A DNA stretch of 22,228 nt from Candidatus Sodaliphilus limicaballi. GTDB taxonomy: Bacteria; Bacteroidota; Bacteroidia; Bacteroidales; Muribaculaceae. The position numbers were made by a program, and so were the translations under genes. Location of the stretch: the NCBI GenBank assembly GCA_018065815.1, contig JAGHSP010000228.1, forward strand, positions 1-22,228. The letters are read 5' to 3'. The notes under the pieces are model-generated. The model saw only the letters and a list, made by a program, of their open reading frames with translations. It was not told where the DNA came from and ran no database searches. Below are positions 8,314 to 16,109 of this stretch, one piece after another. How positions within the stretch are numbered: position 1 is the first letter of the stretch; every line of letters begins with the position of its first letter.

Positions 8314-8870
8314 GGCCATCGGTTACGATGCAATGTGACGACTCCGTCGTCAACTACCGTCTAGGGAAACCCACTGACCCTTTTTCTCTGTGCCTCGGTG
8401 CCTCCGTCCTAAATACAACCAAAGAGAAAAGGCGCTTCGCTTGAAATCAACTAAAAATTAACAAAAAATTTATTCTTTGTCAACATCTTCATGTTACACA
8501 AAAATGCTCGCAACAATATAACAACTCAACTTTAGCATATGGAACCATTTGAGTCTCACCAATTTGCTCCGATTAGCGTCCTGCTGGACGCATTTTTGCG
8601 GTTTACCTATACCCCCACCGCCACTACGTTCGGCGGTGGGGGTTATTTAGATATTGTCCTACTGGACAACAAATTAGCATCATTTATTATACTAAGCTAA
8701 AGTTGAGCAACAATATTCCTAGTGCTGTTGTTTTTTTGTCCTTTTCCCCCTCATTTTAGGCATAAAACCCTAATCCAATACTTTGTGAGAGATAAAAAAT
8801 TTCTTCTAATTTCTTCTAATTTCTTTCAGTAAAAAATTCTCTGTGACCTCTGTGCCTCGGTGGGAGATAG
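8314..8870 (+). repeat. Dispersed intergenic repeat, copy B1, interrupted by a MITE
   Basis: From GGCCATCGGTTACGATGCAA to the GTGGGAGATAG end, this matches the reverse complement of 15637-16120 over nearly its full length. Shared blocks include the GACGACTCCGTCGTC palindrome, GGCGCTTCGCTTGAAATCAA, CTTCATGTTACAC and AAACCCTAATCCAATACTT. The copy is split by a 188-bp element plus a 9-bp duplication (8511-8716). The end carries the CTCTGTGACCTCTGTGCCTC motif, which occurs as scattered repeats in Bacteroidales intergenic DNA. It has no gene; a short frame at 8262-8444 is repeat-derived. Confidence 0.9.
8511..8716. mobile_element. MITE-like element 1 with 9-bp target duplication
   Basis: CAACAATAT occurs at 8511-8519 and 8708-8716. 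Between them lies a 188-bp element whose ends carry the perfect inverted repeat CTCAACTTTAGC (8525-8536) and GCTAAAGTTGAG (8696-8707), with five extra bases outside the left repeat. Inside are three hairpins: GCGTCC-TGCT-GGACGC (8576-8591), a 12-bp GC-rich stem (8611-8622 with 8632-8643) and TTGTCC-TACT-GGACAA (8654-8669). There is no reading frame for a transposase, so it would be mobilised in trans. The matching empty site is present at 15924-15932 in repeat copy B2. Confidence 0.9.
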
Positions 8871-8925
8871 GAAACTCTGCTGATTCCTCATTGCTGTGCG
8901 TTGGGATGGGGGAGGTATATAACGC

Positions 8926-8950
8926 AAAAAAGAGCCGCTGTTGCGACTCT
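8926..8950 (-). terminator. Rho-independent terminator of tRNA-Asn
   Basis: On the minus strand AGAGTCGC, a short AACA loop and GCGGCTCT form an 8-bp stem with one G-T pair, followed by a run of T. It starts seven bases past the tRNA 3' end. Confidence 0.85.
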
Positions 8951-8956
8951 TCTTTG

Positions 8957-9030
8957 CGCTTCAAGATGGACTTGAACCAACGACCCCATGATTAACAGTC
9001 ATGTGCTCTAACCAACTGAGCTATTGAAGC
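8957..9030 (-). tRNA. tRNA-Asn (GTT)
   Basis: The minus strand gives a full cloverleaf of 74 bases. The acceptor stem is GCTTCAA/TTGAAGC, the D-arm GCTC...GAGC, the anticodon stem CATGA/TCATG with loop CTGTTAA (anticodon GTT, asparagine), and the T-loop TTCAAGT. The T-stem has one T-T mismatch. CCA is not encoded. A dedicated promoter and terminator flank it. Confidence 0.95.
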
Positions 9031-9061
9031 GGGTGCGTTATCGCTTTCGCGAATTGCGGTG

Positions 9062-9093
9062 CAAATTTACGCCCAAATTTTGAATTGTGCAAT
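9062..9093 (-). promoter_or_regulatory. Promoter of tRNA-Asn
   Basis: On the minus strand TAAATTTG (9062-9069) matches TAnnTTTG, and ATTG (9090-9093) lies 20 bases upstream as a near-consensus -33 box. The tRNA 5' end is ~32 bases downstream. Confidence 0.6.
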
Positions 9094-9174
9094 AGTTTTC
9101 ACAAAAATATTTAAAAAAATGTGCTTTTCTGCGTTTTTTTATCCTCAAAATAGTGGTTTTTCACCTTTATGTAG

Positions 9175-9182
9175 TACTTTCG
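9175..9182 (+). promoter_or_regulatory. Candidate -7 box for the S41 protease gene
   Basis: TACTTTCG differs from TAnnTTTG at one position and lies ~20 bases before the ATG at 9201, giving a short A-rich leader. No clear -33 box. Confidence 0.35.
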
Positions 9183-9200
9183 CAGTTGGAAAAATATTTT

Positions 9201-10922
9201 ATGATGAAAAAAACATATCTCAAAATTGCTGCCGCATCGCTGCTGGCGGCACTTGTCGTGCCCGCTGCTATGGGCGACAGCAACGACGCTAACAGCGCAT
9301 CGGTGGCGAGAAACCTCGACATCTTCAATAATATATACAAGGAGCTGACCACCTTCTACGTCGATACTATCGATGCCAAGAAGTCGATTGAGACGGCTAT
9401 CAATGCCATGCTCGACGACATCGACCCTTACACCGAGTACATTCCCGCCAGCGAGCAGGACGAGTTCAGGGTGCTTGCCACCGGCGAGTATGGCGGCATA
9501 GGGTCTTACATCATGAACCGCACCGGCGACAAGAGGGGGGTATATATCTCTAGCCCCTACAAGGGCAGCCCCGCTGCCAAGGCCGGACTGCGCCCGGGCG
9601 ACCGCATCATCATGATAGACGGTGACAGCGTGGTCAACTGGTCGAGCGACAGCGTGAGCTCGCACCTCAAGGGACAGCCCAACACCCATGTGCACCTCAA
9701 GGTGGAACGCCAGTGGACGCAAGACAGCATAATCGACTTCGACATCACCCGCGAGACCATCAAGGTGGATCCCGTGCCCTACCATGGCGTGGCACGAGGC
9801 TGCATGGGATATATCAGCCTTACCACGTTCAACGAGCAGTCGGCCCAGCAGGTCAAGGACGCTGTGGTTGAGCTCAAGCAGAACCCCGACGTCAAGTTCC
9901 TGGTGCTCGACCTGCGCGGCAATGGCGGCGGACTCATGGAGAGTGCCATCCAGATTGTGGGGCATTTCGTTCCCAAGGGCACACAGGTGCTCGTGACCCG
10001 CGGCCGCGACAAGCAGAGCGAAAAGACATACAAGACCACAGCCGACCCCGTCGATACAACCACTCCGCTGGTTGTGCTGGTGGACGGCAGCAGCGCATCG
10101 TCGAGCGAGATAACCGCGGGCGCGCTGCAAGACCTCGACCGTGCGGTTATCGTGGGCTCGCGCTCATTCGGCAAGGGACTGGTGCAGAGCACACGTCCGC
10201 TTCCTTTCGACGGCCTGCTCAAGGTGACCGTGGCAAAGTATTATATCCCCAGCGGACGACTCATCCAGGAGGTGGACTACTCGCACCGCAACCCCGACGG
10301 CACATTCCAGCGCAAGCCCGACTCGCTGGCCAACGTGTTTCACACTGCCAACGGACGTGAGGTGCGCGACGGCGGAGGCATCACCCCCGACATCAAGGTT
10401 GAATATCCCGAAATCAACCGCCTGGTTTACAATATCGTGCGCGACCACTGGGCTTTTGACTTCGCTACCAAGTATGCCGCCGAGCACCCATCTATACCCT
10501 CTCCCGCAAAGTTTGAGGTAACTGATGAGATTTTCAATGAGTTCAAGGCGTTTATCAACCCCGATAAGTTTGAATACGACAAAGTGTGCGAAGCCGGCCT
10601 CAAAGCTCTCAAGGATGTTGCCAAGGCCGAGGGCTACATGAACGACTCCACCAGCATCGAGTTTGAGCGCCTGGAGAGACTGCTCAAGCACGACCTGTCG
10701 CACGACCTCGACACTCACCGCAGCGAGATCGCCAAGCACCTCGCGCAGGATATACTTGACCGCTACTATTTCCAGCAGGGACAACTCGAGTACATGGTGC
10801 GCAAGGACGAGGCCATCGACCGCACTCTCGAGATGTTTGCCAAGCCTGGCGAGTATGAGCGCATCCTGGGTAAGCCCGTCACCGAGGGCAAACCCGCCAA
10901 GAGCAACAAGAAGAAACGCTAA
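9201..10922 (+). CDS. S41 family C-terminal processing peptidase
   Basis: 573 residues from ATG 9201 (ATG 9204 is equally possible). An upstream in-frame GTG at 9153 would put 16 residues before the signal peptide and is rejected. The signal peptide (MMKKTYLKIAAASLLAALVV...) indicates export to the periplasm. A PDZ domain spans ~93-170 (GGIGSYI, SPAAKAGLRPGDRI). The S41 core has LDLRGNGGG (235-243), then SSASSSE with the likely nucleophile Ser299, and SFGKGLVQ with the general base Lys324 and Gln328. This Ser/Lys/Gln spacing matches that of CtpB. The C-terminal ~150 residues are helical and charged and end in KSNKKKR, as in Bacteroidetes tail-specific proteases. These enzymes trim or degrade periplasmic proteins from an exposed C-terminus. 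Monocistronic by spacing; divergent from tRNA-Asn. Confidence 0.93.
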   Translation: MMKKTYLKIAAASLLAALVVPAAMGDSNDANSASVARNLDIFNNIYKELTTFYVDTIDAKKSIETAINAMLDDIDPYTEYIPASEQDEFRVLATGEYGGIGSYIMNRTGDKRGVYISSPYKGSPAAKAGLRPGDRIIMIDGDSVVNWSSDSVSSHLKGQPNTHVHLKVERQWTQDSIIDFDITRETIKVDPVPYHGVARGCMGYISLTTFNEQSAQQVKDAVVELKQNPDVKFLVLDLRGNGGGLMESAIQIVGHFVPKGTQVLVTRGRDKQSEKTYKTTADPVDTTTPLVVLVDGSSASSSEITAGALQDLDRAVIVGSRSFGKGLVQSTRPLPFDGLLKVTVAKYYIPSGRLIQEVDYSHRNPDGTFQRKPDSLANVFHTANGREVRDGGGITPDIKVEYPEINRLVYNIVRDHWAFDFATKYAAEHPSIPSPAKFEVTDEIFNEFKAFINPDKFEYDKVCEAGLKALKDVAKAEGYMNDSTSIEFERLERLLKHDLSHDLDTHRSEIAKHLAQDILDRYYFQQGQLEYMVRKDEAIDRTLEMFAKPGEYERILGKPVTEGKPAKSNKKKR

Positions 10923-11162
10923 GGACTCAAAACTTTAACCATGCAGCAGAAAAAAGAAAATATTTTTACATATTCAAATGGCTCACGCCAAGAAAATAGT
11001 TCGCCTGGCGAACAAAATGATATTTTCTCTTGTTAGGGTAATGTTATTTTGCGGGCTGAACCCGCTTATTTTCTTGCAAAGCATAAACTTATAAAAAATA
11101 TCTTCTTTTGCCAACATATTGGCACTGCAAGCTATCGACTAAATAGATAAAACCTCATCCTC
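10923..11162. other. Protease-mfd intergenic region with nested hairpins
   Basis: 240 bases without a gene. AGAAAATA (10991-10998) can pair with TATTTTCT (11021-11028) around an inner hairpin GTTCG-CCTGG-CGAAC (10999-11013). A second hairpin, GCGGG-CTGAA-CCCGC (11051-11065) followed by TTATTTTCTT, may end the protease transcript. A third inverted repeat, TGCCAA-CATA-TTGGCA (11109-11124), lies ~40 bases before the mfd start and could be an operator or stem-loop. Confidence 0.55.
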
Positions 11163-14100
11163 ATGGACATAACCCAACTGTGCAACTCGTTCAACAGCGA
11201 CGCACGCCTGTCGGCCGTCAAGCAGATGATTGCCGACAAGCACACTCGCGTGATGAGCGTCAACGGACTTGCCGGCTCGTCGGCAGCAATGCTTTTCGCC
11301 CGTCTGCCCAGGCTCAAAAGCCCCTACCTCATCATTGCCAACGACATGGACGAGGCAGGCTACATCTATAACGACCTGTGCCAGATTGCCGGCGGCGACG
11401 CAGCCCTCATCTTCCCCTCGGGCTACAAGCGAGACATCAAGTATGGACGCGTGGACGCGCCCAACGAGATACTGCGCACCGAGGTGCTCAACCGCTGGCG
11501 TTCAAGCAAGGAGCTCAGGTGGGTGGTATCTTATCCCGAAGCGATGGCCGAGAAAGTGGCGTCGGCACAAGAGGTGGAGCAGTCCACCATCACCCTCACG
11601 GTGGATGAGAGCGTGGATCTCACGCAGGTCACCGGCAAGCTCATGGAGTTCGGTTTCTCGCGTGTGGACTATGTGTATGAGCCTGGGCAATTCTCGGTGC
11701 GCGGTTCTATCCTCGACGTGTTCTCCTACTCCAACGAGCGACCTTATCGCGTGGATTTCTTCGGCGACGACATCGACAGCATACGCATCTTCAACGTGGA
11801 GACACAGCTCAGCGAGGAGAAGGTGAGCCAGGTGCACATCATCAACAACGTGAACAACGCCAGCAAGGCATGCACCTCGCTGCTCGACTATGTGGGCAGC
11901 GACACCATGCTTCTGTGCCGCGATGCCGCTTGGCTGTGCGACAGGGTGAAGTCAATAGGCCAGGAAACGTTCTCTAACAGCGCCGTGATGGCCAACGAGG
12001 GCGACATGACTGCGCTCGACAACGTGGTCGATGCCGAGGCGTTCATGCGTTCGCTGGCAGCGATGCGCCGCATCGATTTCCCTGCCGGCGAGCCCCAGGC
12101 CAGCTATGACGCCAGCATGACACTGCACTGCAAGCCGCAGGGCATATACCACAAGAACTTCGACCTCATCAGCGACTCGTTCAAGGACTTCCTGGCACGA
12201 GGCTACAAGATCTTCATTTTGAGCGACAGCGAGAAGCAAATAGCCCGCCTGCGTGTCATCTTTGAGGACCGCAAGGACGACATCGTGTTTGATCCCGTGC
12301 TGCGGGCGCTGCACGAGGGGTTTGTTGACGACGACCTCAAGATGTGCGTCTTCACCGACCATCAGATCTTTGACCGTTTCCACAAATACAGCCTTAAAAG
12401 CGACCGCGCACGCAGCGGCAAACTCGCCCTCTCGCTCAAGGAGCTCAACCAGATTGAGGTGGGAGACTACATCGTGCACGAGGACCACGGCGTGGGCAAG
12501 TTCGGCGGCCTGCTGCGCACGGCAGTCAACGGCAAGATGCAGGAGATGATCAAACTCACCTACCAGGGCGGCAGCATGATTTTTGTCTCAATTCACTCGC
12601 TGCACAAACTCTCTAAATACCGCGGCAAGGAAGGACTGGAACCCCGGCTCAACAAACTAGGCTCAGGCGCCTGGAACAAGATGAAGTCCCGCACCAAGAG
12701 CAAACTCAAGGACATTGCACGCGACCTCATCAAGCTCTACGCCCAGCGACGCAAGGAAGAGGGATTCTCCTTCTCGCCCGACAGCTACCTGCAACAGGAA
12801 CTTGAGGCATCGTTCATCTATGAGGACACCCCCGACCAGCTCAAAGCCACCATCGCTGTCAAGGCCGACATGGAAAGCGCCAAGCCCATGGATCGACTGG
12901 TGTGCGGCGACGTGGGATTTGGAAAGACCGAGGTTGCCATACGCGCCGCGTTCAAGGCCGCTACCGACGGCAAGCAGACTGCCGTCCTCGTGCCCACCAC
13001 GGTGCTCGCGTTCCAGCACTACAACACCTTCAAGGACCGACTCAAGGACTTCCCGGTGCGTGTCGATTACCTGAGCCGGGCACGCAAGCCCAAGGAGGTG
13101 AAGCAACTGCTCGCCGACCTAGCCGAGGGAAAGATAGACATCATCATAGGCACCCACAAACTCATAGGCAAGACTGTGAAATTCAAGGACCTGGGGCTGC
13201 TCGTCATCGACGAGGAACAGAAGTTTGGCGTTGCCACCAAGGAAAAGCTCAAGCAACTCAAGGTGAACGTCGATACCCTCACCATGAGCGCCACCCCCAT
13301 ACCCCGCACCTTGCAATTCTCGCTCATGGGCGCGCGCGACTTGAGTGCCATCAACACCCCGCCTGCCAACCGCTACCCCATCCTCACCTCGCTGGGCACG
13401 CTCAGCGACGAGGTTCTGGCCGAGGCCATCAACTTCGAGCTCTCGCGCAACGGGCAGGTATTCATCGTGAACAACCGCATCGAGCAACTATATAACCTGC
13501 AGAACATGGTGAGCCGCGTGGTGCCCGACGCACGCACAGTGGTGGGCCACGGGCAGATGGATCCCGAGAAACTGGAACAAATCATTCTCGACTTTGCCAA
13601 CCACGACTACGATGTGCTCATCGCCACCACCATCATCGAGAGCGGCATCGACATGCCCAACGTGAACACCATCATGATCAACAATGCCCAGGGATTCGGC
13701 CTGAGCGAGCTGCACCAGCTGCGCGGACGCGTGGGACGCAGCAACCGCAAGGCGTTCTGCTACCTGCTGGTTCCGCCCAGCAAGCCCCTCACGCCCGTGG
13801 CACGTCGCCGCCTGCAAGCCATAGAGAGCTTCAGCGACCTGGGGGCAGGCATACACATCGCCATGCAGGACCTCGACATACGTGGCGCTGGTAACCTGCT
13901 GGGCGCCGAGCAGAGCGGTTTCATCGCCGACCTGGGTTATGAGACCTACCAGAAGGTGCTCGCCGAGGCTGTGCTCGAACTCAAGACCGAGGAGTTTGCC
14001 GACGTCTTTGCCGAGGAGCACGAGAGCCCCGCTGCCGACGAGGCCGACTACGTGAGCGACTGCGCCATCGACACCGACCTCGAACTCATGTTCCCCGCCA

Positions 14101-14513
14101 CCTACGTGCCGCAGGAGAGCGAACGCATCAACCTCTACCGCGAACTCGACGCCATGGAGACCGACCAGCAAGTCGAGGAATTTGAGGCACGTCTGCGTGA
14201 CCGCTTCGGTCAGATTCCCGCCATGTCGGCCGAGCTGATTCGCATCGTGCCACTACGACGCACGGCACGACGCCTGGGCATCGAGAAGATAGTGCTCAAA
14301 GGGGGCGACATGCACGTCTATTTCGTGGGTGCCGAGAACGCCGCCTACTACCAGTCGCCCGCCTTCGGACGCATGATCAAGTATCTGCAGGACAACCCGC
14401 TGCGCTGCGAGATACGCGAGCCCAACGGCCGACGCAAGTTCATCATCAAGCAAGTGACCACCGTCACCCAAGCCCTCGACATCTTCACCACCATCCACAC
14501 AACCAACTTGTAG
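11163..14513 (+). CDS. mfd: Transcription-repair coupling factor Mfd
   Basis: 1116 residues, normal for the family. Mfd removes RNA polymerase stalled at DNA lesions and recruits UvrA to start nucleotide excision repair. The N-terminal UvrB-like module has a degenerate nucleotide loop (GLAGSS, 35-40) lacking the Walker lysine, as expected for Mfd. A CarD-like RNA-polymerase-interaction domain begins near 424 (IEVGDYIVHEDHGVGKF). The RecG-like translocase follows, with Walker A GDVGFGKTE (~582), the DEEQ box (~683), the SATPIPRTL motif and RGRVGRS (~853). The C-terminal TRCF domain, which in the resting protein masks the UvrA-binding surface, covers the last ~160 residues. The ATG at 11163 gives a full N-terminus. 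No Bacteroidetes -7 box is obvious upstream. No frameshift or missing motif seen. Confidence 0.98.
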   Translation: MDITQLCNSFNSDARLSAVKQMIADKHTRVMSVNGLAGSSAAMLFARLPRLKSPYLIIANDMDEAGYIYNDLCQIAGGDAALIFPSGYKRDIKYGRVDAPNEILRTEVLNRWRSSKELRWVVSYPEAMAEKVASAQEVEQSTITLTVDESVDLTQVTGKLMEFGFSRVDYVYEPGQFSVRGSILDVFSYSNERPYRVDFFGDDIDSIRIFNVETQLSEEKVSQVHIINNVNNASKACTSLLDYVGSDTMLLCRDAAWLCDRVKSIGQETFSNSAVMANEGDMTALDNVVDAEAFMRSLAAMRRIDFPAGEPQASYDASMTLHCKPQGIYHKNFDLISDSFKDFLARGYKIFILSDSEKQIARLRVIFEDRKDDIVFDPVLRALHEGFVDDDLKMCVFTDHQIFDRFHKYSLKSDRARSGKLALSLKELNQIEVGDYIVHEDHGVGKFGGLLRTAVNGKMQEMIKLTYQGGSMIFVSIHSLHKLSKYRGKEGLEPRLNKLGSGAWNKMKSRTKSKLKDIARDLIKLYAQRRKEEGFSFSPDSYLQQELEASFIYEDTPDQLKATIAVKADMESAKPMDRLVCGDVGFGKTEVAIRAAFKAATDGKQTAVLVPTTVLAFQHYNTFKDRLKDFPVRVDYLSRARKPKEVKQLLADLAEGKIDIIIGTHKLIGKTVKFKDLGLLVIDEEQKFGVATKEKLKQLKVNVDTLTMSATPIPRTLQFSLMGARDLSAINTPPANRYPILTSLGTLSDEVLAEAINFELSRNGQVFIVNNRIEQLYNLQNMVSRVVPDARTVVGHGQMDPEKLEQIILDFANHDYDVLIATTIIESGIDMPNVNTIMINNAQGFGLSELHQLRGRVGRSNRKAFCYLLVPPSKPLTPVARRRLQAIESFSDLGAGIHIAMQDLDIRGAGNLLGAEQSGFIADLGYETYQKVLAEAVLELKTEEFADVFAEEHESPAADEADYVSDCAIDTDLELMFPATYVPQESERINLYRELDAMETDQQVEEFEARLRDRFGQIPAMSAELIRIVPLRRTARRLGIEKIVLKGGDMHVYFVGAENAAYYQSPAFGRMIKYLQDNPLRCEIREPNGRRKFIIKQVTTVTQALDIFTTIHTTNL

Positions 14514-14612
14514 CGGCCTGATTAGGGTCTCAAGCAGCCGATAGGGACTACATACACGCCGTCTTGCAAAACCACTAAAAATTAATAATATACACAAGAA
14601 AAAAGAAACCTT

Positions 14613-14679
14613 TTCGGTTATTTGTAGTCATTTTGTTCGGTTGTTTGTAGTTATTTTGTTCGGTTGTTTGGGGTTTTTG
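14613..14679. repeat. 23-bp tandem repeat, about 2.9 copies
   Basis: Units start with TTCGGTT at 14613, 14636 and 14659 and end with TTTTG. The first two are nearly identical (A/G and C/T differences). The third is two bases shorter and more diverged. It lies 100 bases after the mfd stop. Confidence 0.85.
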
Positions 14680-14697
14680 CGTTCGAACTAGAAAAGC

Positions 14698-14821
14698 AAT
14701 TTTAATTCAACTCAACTTTAGCATTTGGAACCATTTGAGTTTCACCTATTTGCTCCGATTAGCGTCCTACTGGACGCATCTGCTTGTTGATACTATAAAA
14801 GCTAAAGTTGAGAATTTTAAT
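14698..14821. mobile_element. MITE-like element 2 with 9-bp target duplication
   Basis: AATTTTAAT occurs at 14698-14706 and 14813-14821. The 106-bp element between has the same perfect 12-bp inverted repeat as element 1 (CTCAACTTTAGC at 14711-14722, GCTAAAGTTGAG at 14801-14812). Its left 69 bases match element 1 at 65 positions, including the hairpin GCGTCC-TACT-GGACGC (14762-14777). It lacks the GC-rich hairpin and the second small hairpin. No coding capacity. Confidence 0.9.
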
Positions 14822-14969
14822 GGCTGCACGCCTTTCACCGCCTGAAATGGGTTTTACGTTCGCCCAATTAGGCAATAGTGAGAATTTTATTTTTTACACC
14901 TTTGATTATTAATCTTTTACGATTTTAGAAATGAGGTGTTAATGTAACGGAAAAACCGGATTTTTTTCA

Positions 14970-14977
14970 TAACTTTG
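14970..14977 (+). promoter_or_regulatory. -7 promoter element of the DUF1573-like gene
   Basis: TAACTTTG is a perfect TAnnTTTG, 24 bases before the ATG at 15002. It contains the TTG at 14975 that would otherwise extend the frame, which argues for ATG 15002 as the start. Confidence 0.6.
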
Positions 14978-15001
14978 CATCGTACAAAAAACGCAAGAAT
15001 T

Positions 15002-15550
15002 ATGAAACATCTCACATTTGCACAACTGTTCGTTATACTCATCATGAGTTTGAGTGCATCCCTGGCATGGGCCGACGATGCCGCCGAGGGTCCGCGCCTG
15101 ATGCTTGACGTGGACACGCTGCGCGACGAATGCAAGCCCGACCCATGGCTCCTGGTACATTGCCATTCGTTTCACATACGTAATGCCGTGACGCTGACCA
15201 ATGTGGGCAACAGCGACCTAGAGGTGTTCAGTGCAACCTGCCACGATGAGGTGGTGGAAACTATGTTCAGGGAGGAAACAGGCAAAACGTGGAGAAAACG
15301 CGATTTCCCCATAACGATAAAACCCGGCGAGAGCGAAAAACTGACAGTGAGCATCGACGGCCAAAAGCAGAAAAAAGCCAACTTTGCCACCACCATCACA
15401 ATCACCACCAACGACCCCACCGCACCCGAGACAATCCTCCCCCTAGAATTCCACTGGATAATCCCCAAAGATACAGAAAACATGGAATCTAAAGAGTTGA
15501 TGAAAAAAGAAATAGAAGATGTTTTAGAATCAATTACTAGTGTCCAGTAA
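15002..15550 (+). CDS. Small secreted DUF1573-like protein
   Basis: 182 residues. The signal peptide MKHLTFAQLFVILIMSLSASLAWA ends before DDAAEGP. The mature part carries an Ig-like beta fold of the DUF1573 / HYDIN type: a VTLTNVGNSDLEV strand pair, a FPITIKPGESEKLTVSID turn, and TTITITTNDPTAPE. The last ~25 residues form a charged helix (SKELMKKEIEDVLESI). Such single-domain proteins are common in Bacteroidetes envelopes; their role is not established. ATG 15002 is chosen because the upstream TTG lies inside the -7 promoter box. The stop codon lies just before the repeat block at 15551, so the helical tail's last residues may have been changed by a repeat boundary (inference). Confidence 0.8.
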   Translation: MKHLTFAQLFVILIMSLSASLAWADDAAEGPRLMLDVDTLRDECKPDPWLLVHCHSFHIRNAVTLTNVGNSDLEVFSATCHDEVVETMFREETGKTWRKRDFPITIKPGESEKLTVSIDGQKQKKANFATTITITTNDPTAPETILPLEFHWIIPKDTENMESKELMKKEIEDVLESITSVQ

Positions 15551-15602
15551 AAAACGAAAAACAATAAAACCCCGCTTCGCCGAAAAACAGATTTTTATGG
15601 CG

Positions 15603-16109
15603 GGTAATTGACGACGGAGTCGTCACATTGTATCGTTCTATCTCCCACGGAGACACAGAGGTCACAGAGGTTTTTTTACTGAAAGAAATTATCCGAAATT
15701 AGAAGAAATTTTTTTCTCTCACTGAGTTTGGTTTTTACTGAAAGAAATTAAAATAATTAGAATAATTTTATTTTTTAAACACGGATTTATCAGATTAAAC
15801 TGAGATTGCTTTTTACTGAAAGAAATTATCCGAAATTAGAAGAAATTTTTTATCTCTCACGAAGTATTGGATTAGGGTTTTATGCCTAAAATGAGGGAAA
15901 AGGACAAAAAAACATCACTAGGAATATTGTTGCGAGCATTTATGTGTAACATGAAGATGTTGACAAAGAATAAATTTTTTGTTAATTTTTAGTTGATTTC
16001 AAGCGAAGCGCCTTTTCTCTTAGGTTGTATTTAGGACGGAGGCACAGAGAAGAAGGGTCAGTGGGTTTCCCTAGCCGGTAATTGACGACGAGTCGTCACA
16101 TTGCATCGT
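15603..16109. repeat. Direct repeats bracketing dispersed repeat B2
   Basis: A ~33-base sequence beginning GGTAATTGACGACG and continuing AGTCGTCACATTG to ATCGT occurs at 15603-15636 and again at 16077-16109. The second copy lacks one base. Each contains the GACGA-TCGTC palindrome. Copy B1 has this sequence at one end only (8325-8359, inverted). Confidence 0.85.

Larger units (their letters stand above)
14514..15001. other. Gene-free stretch between mfd and the DUF1573-like gene
   Basis: It holds, in order, an AT-rich mfd 3' region without a clear terminator, a three-copy 23-bp tandem repeat (14613-14679), the second MITE-like element (14698-14821), ~120 bases of AT-rich DNA with no recognised feature, and the promoter of the next gene (14970-14977). 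Confidence 0.7.

Noticed and set aside
8262..8444. 60-residue frame on the plus strand
   Set aside because: It lies mostly inside dispersed repeat B1. Frames like this are commonly annotated in Bacteroidales as hypothetical proteins but follow the repeat rather than a gene; there is no start context or domain.
8611..8643. GC-rich hairpin as a terminator
   Set aside because: The 12-bp stem is strong but is not followed by a T-run, and no gene ends nearby; it is better explained as part of the MITE interior.
8957..9030. tRNA-Asn as attachment site of an integrated element
   Set aside because: No second copy of the tRNA 3' end, integrase or phage gene is seen; the neighbouring repeats are a different kind of element.
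9153..9200. Upstream GTG start for the S41 protease
   Set aside because: It would place 16 residues before a clean signal peptide and would put the candidate promoter inside the coding region.
9111..10130. 339-residue minus-strand frame
   Set aside because: Antisense to the S41 protease, whose motifs are complete; no domain is visible in the reverse frame.
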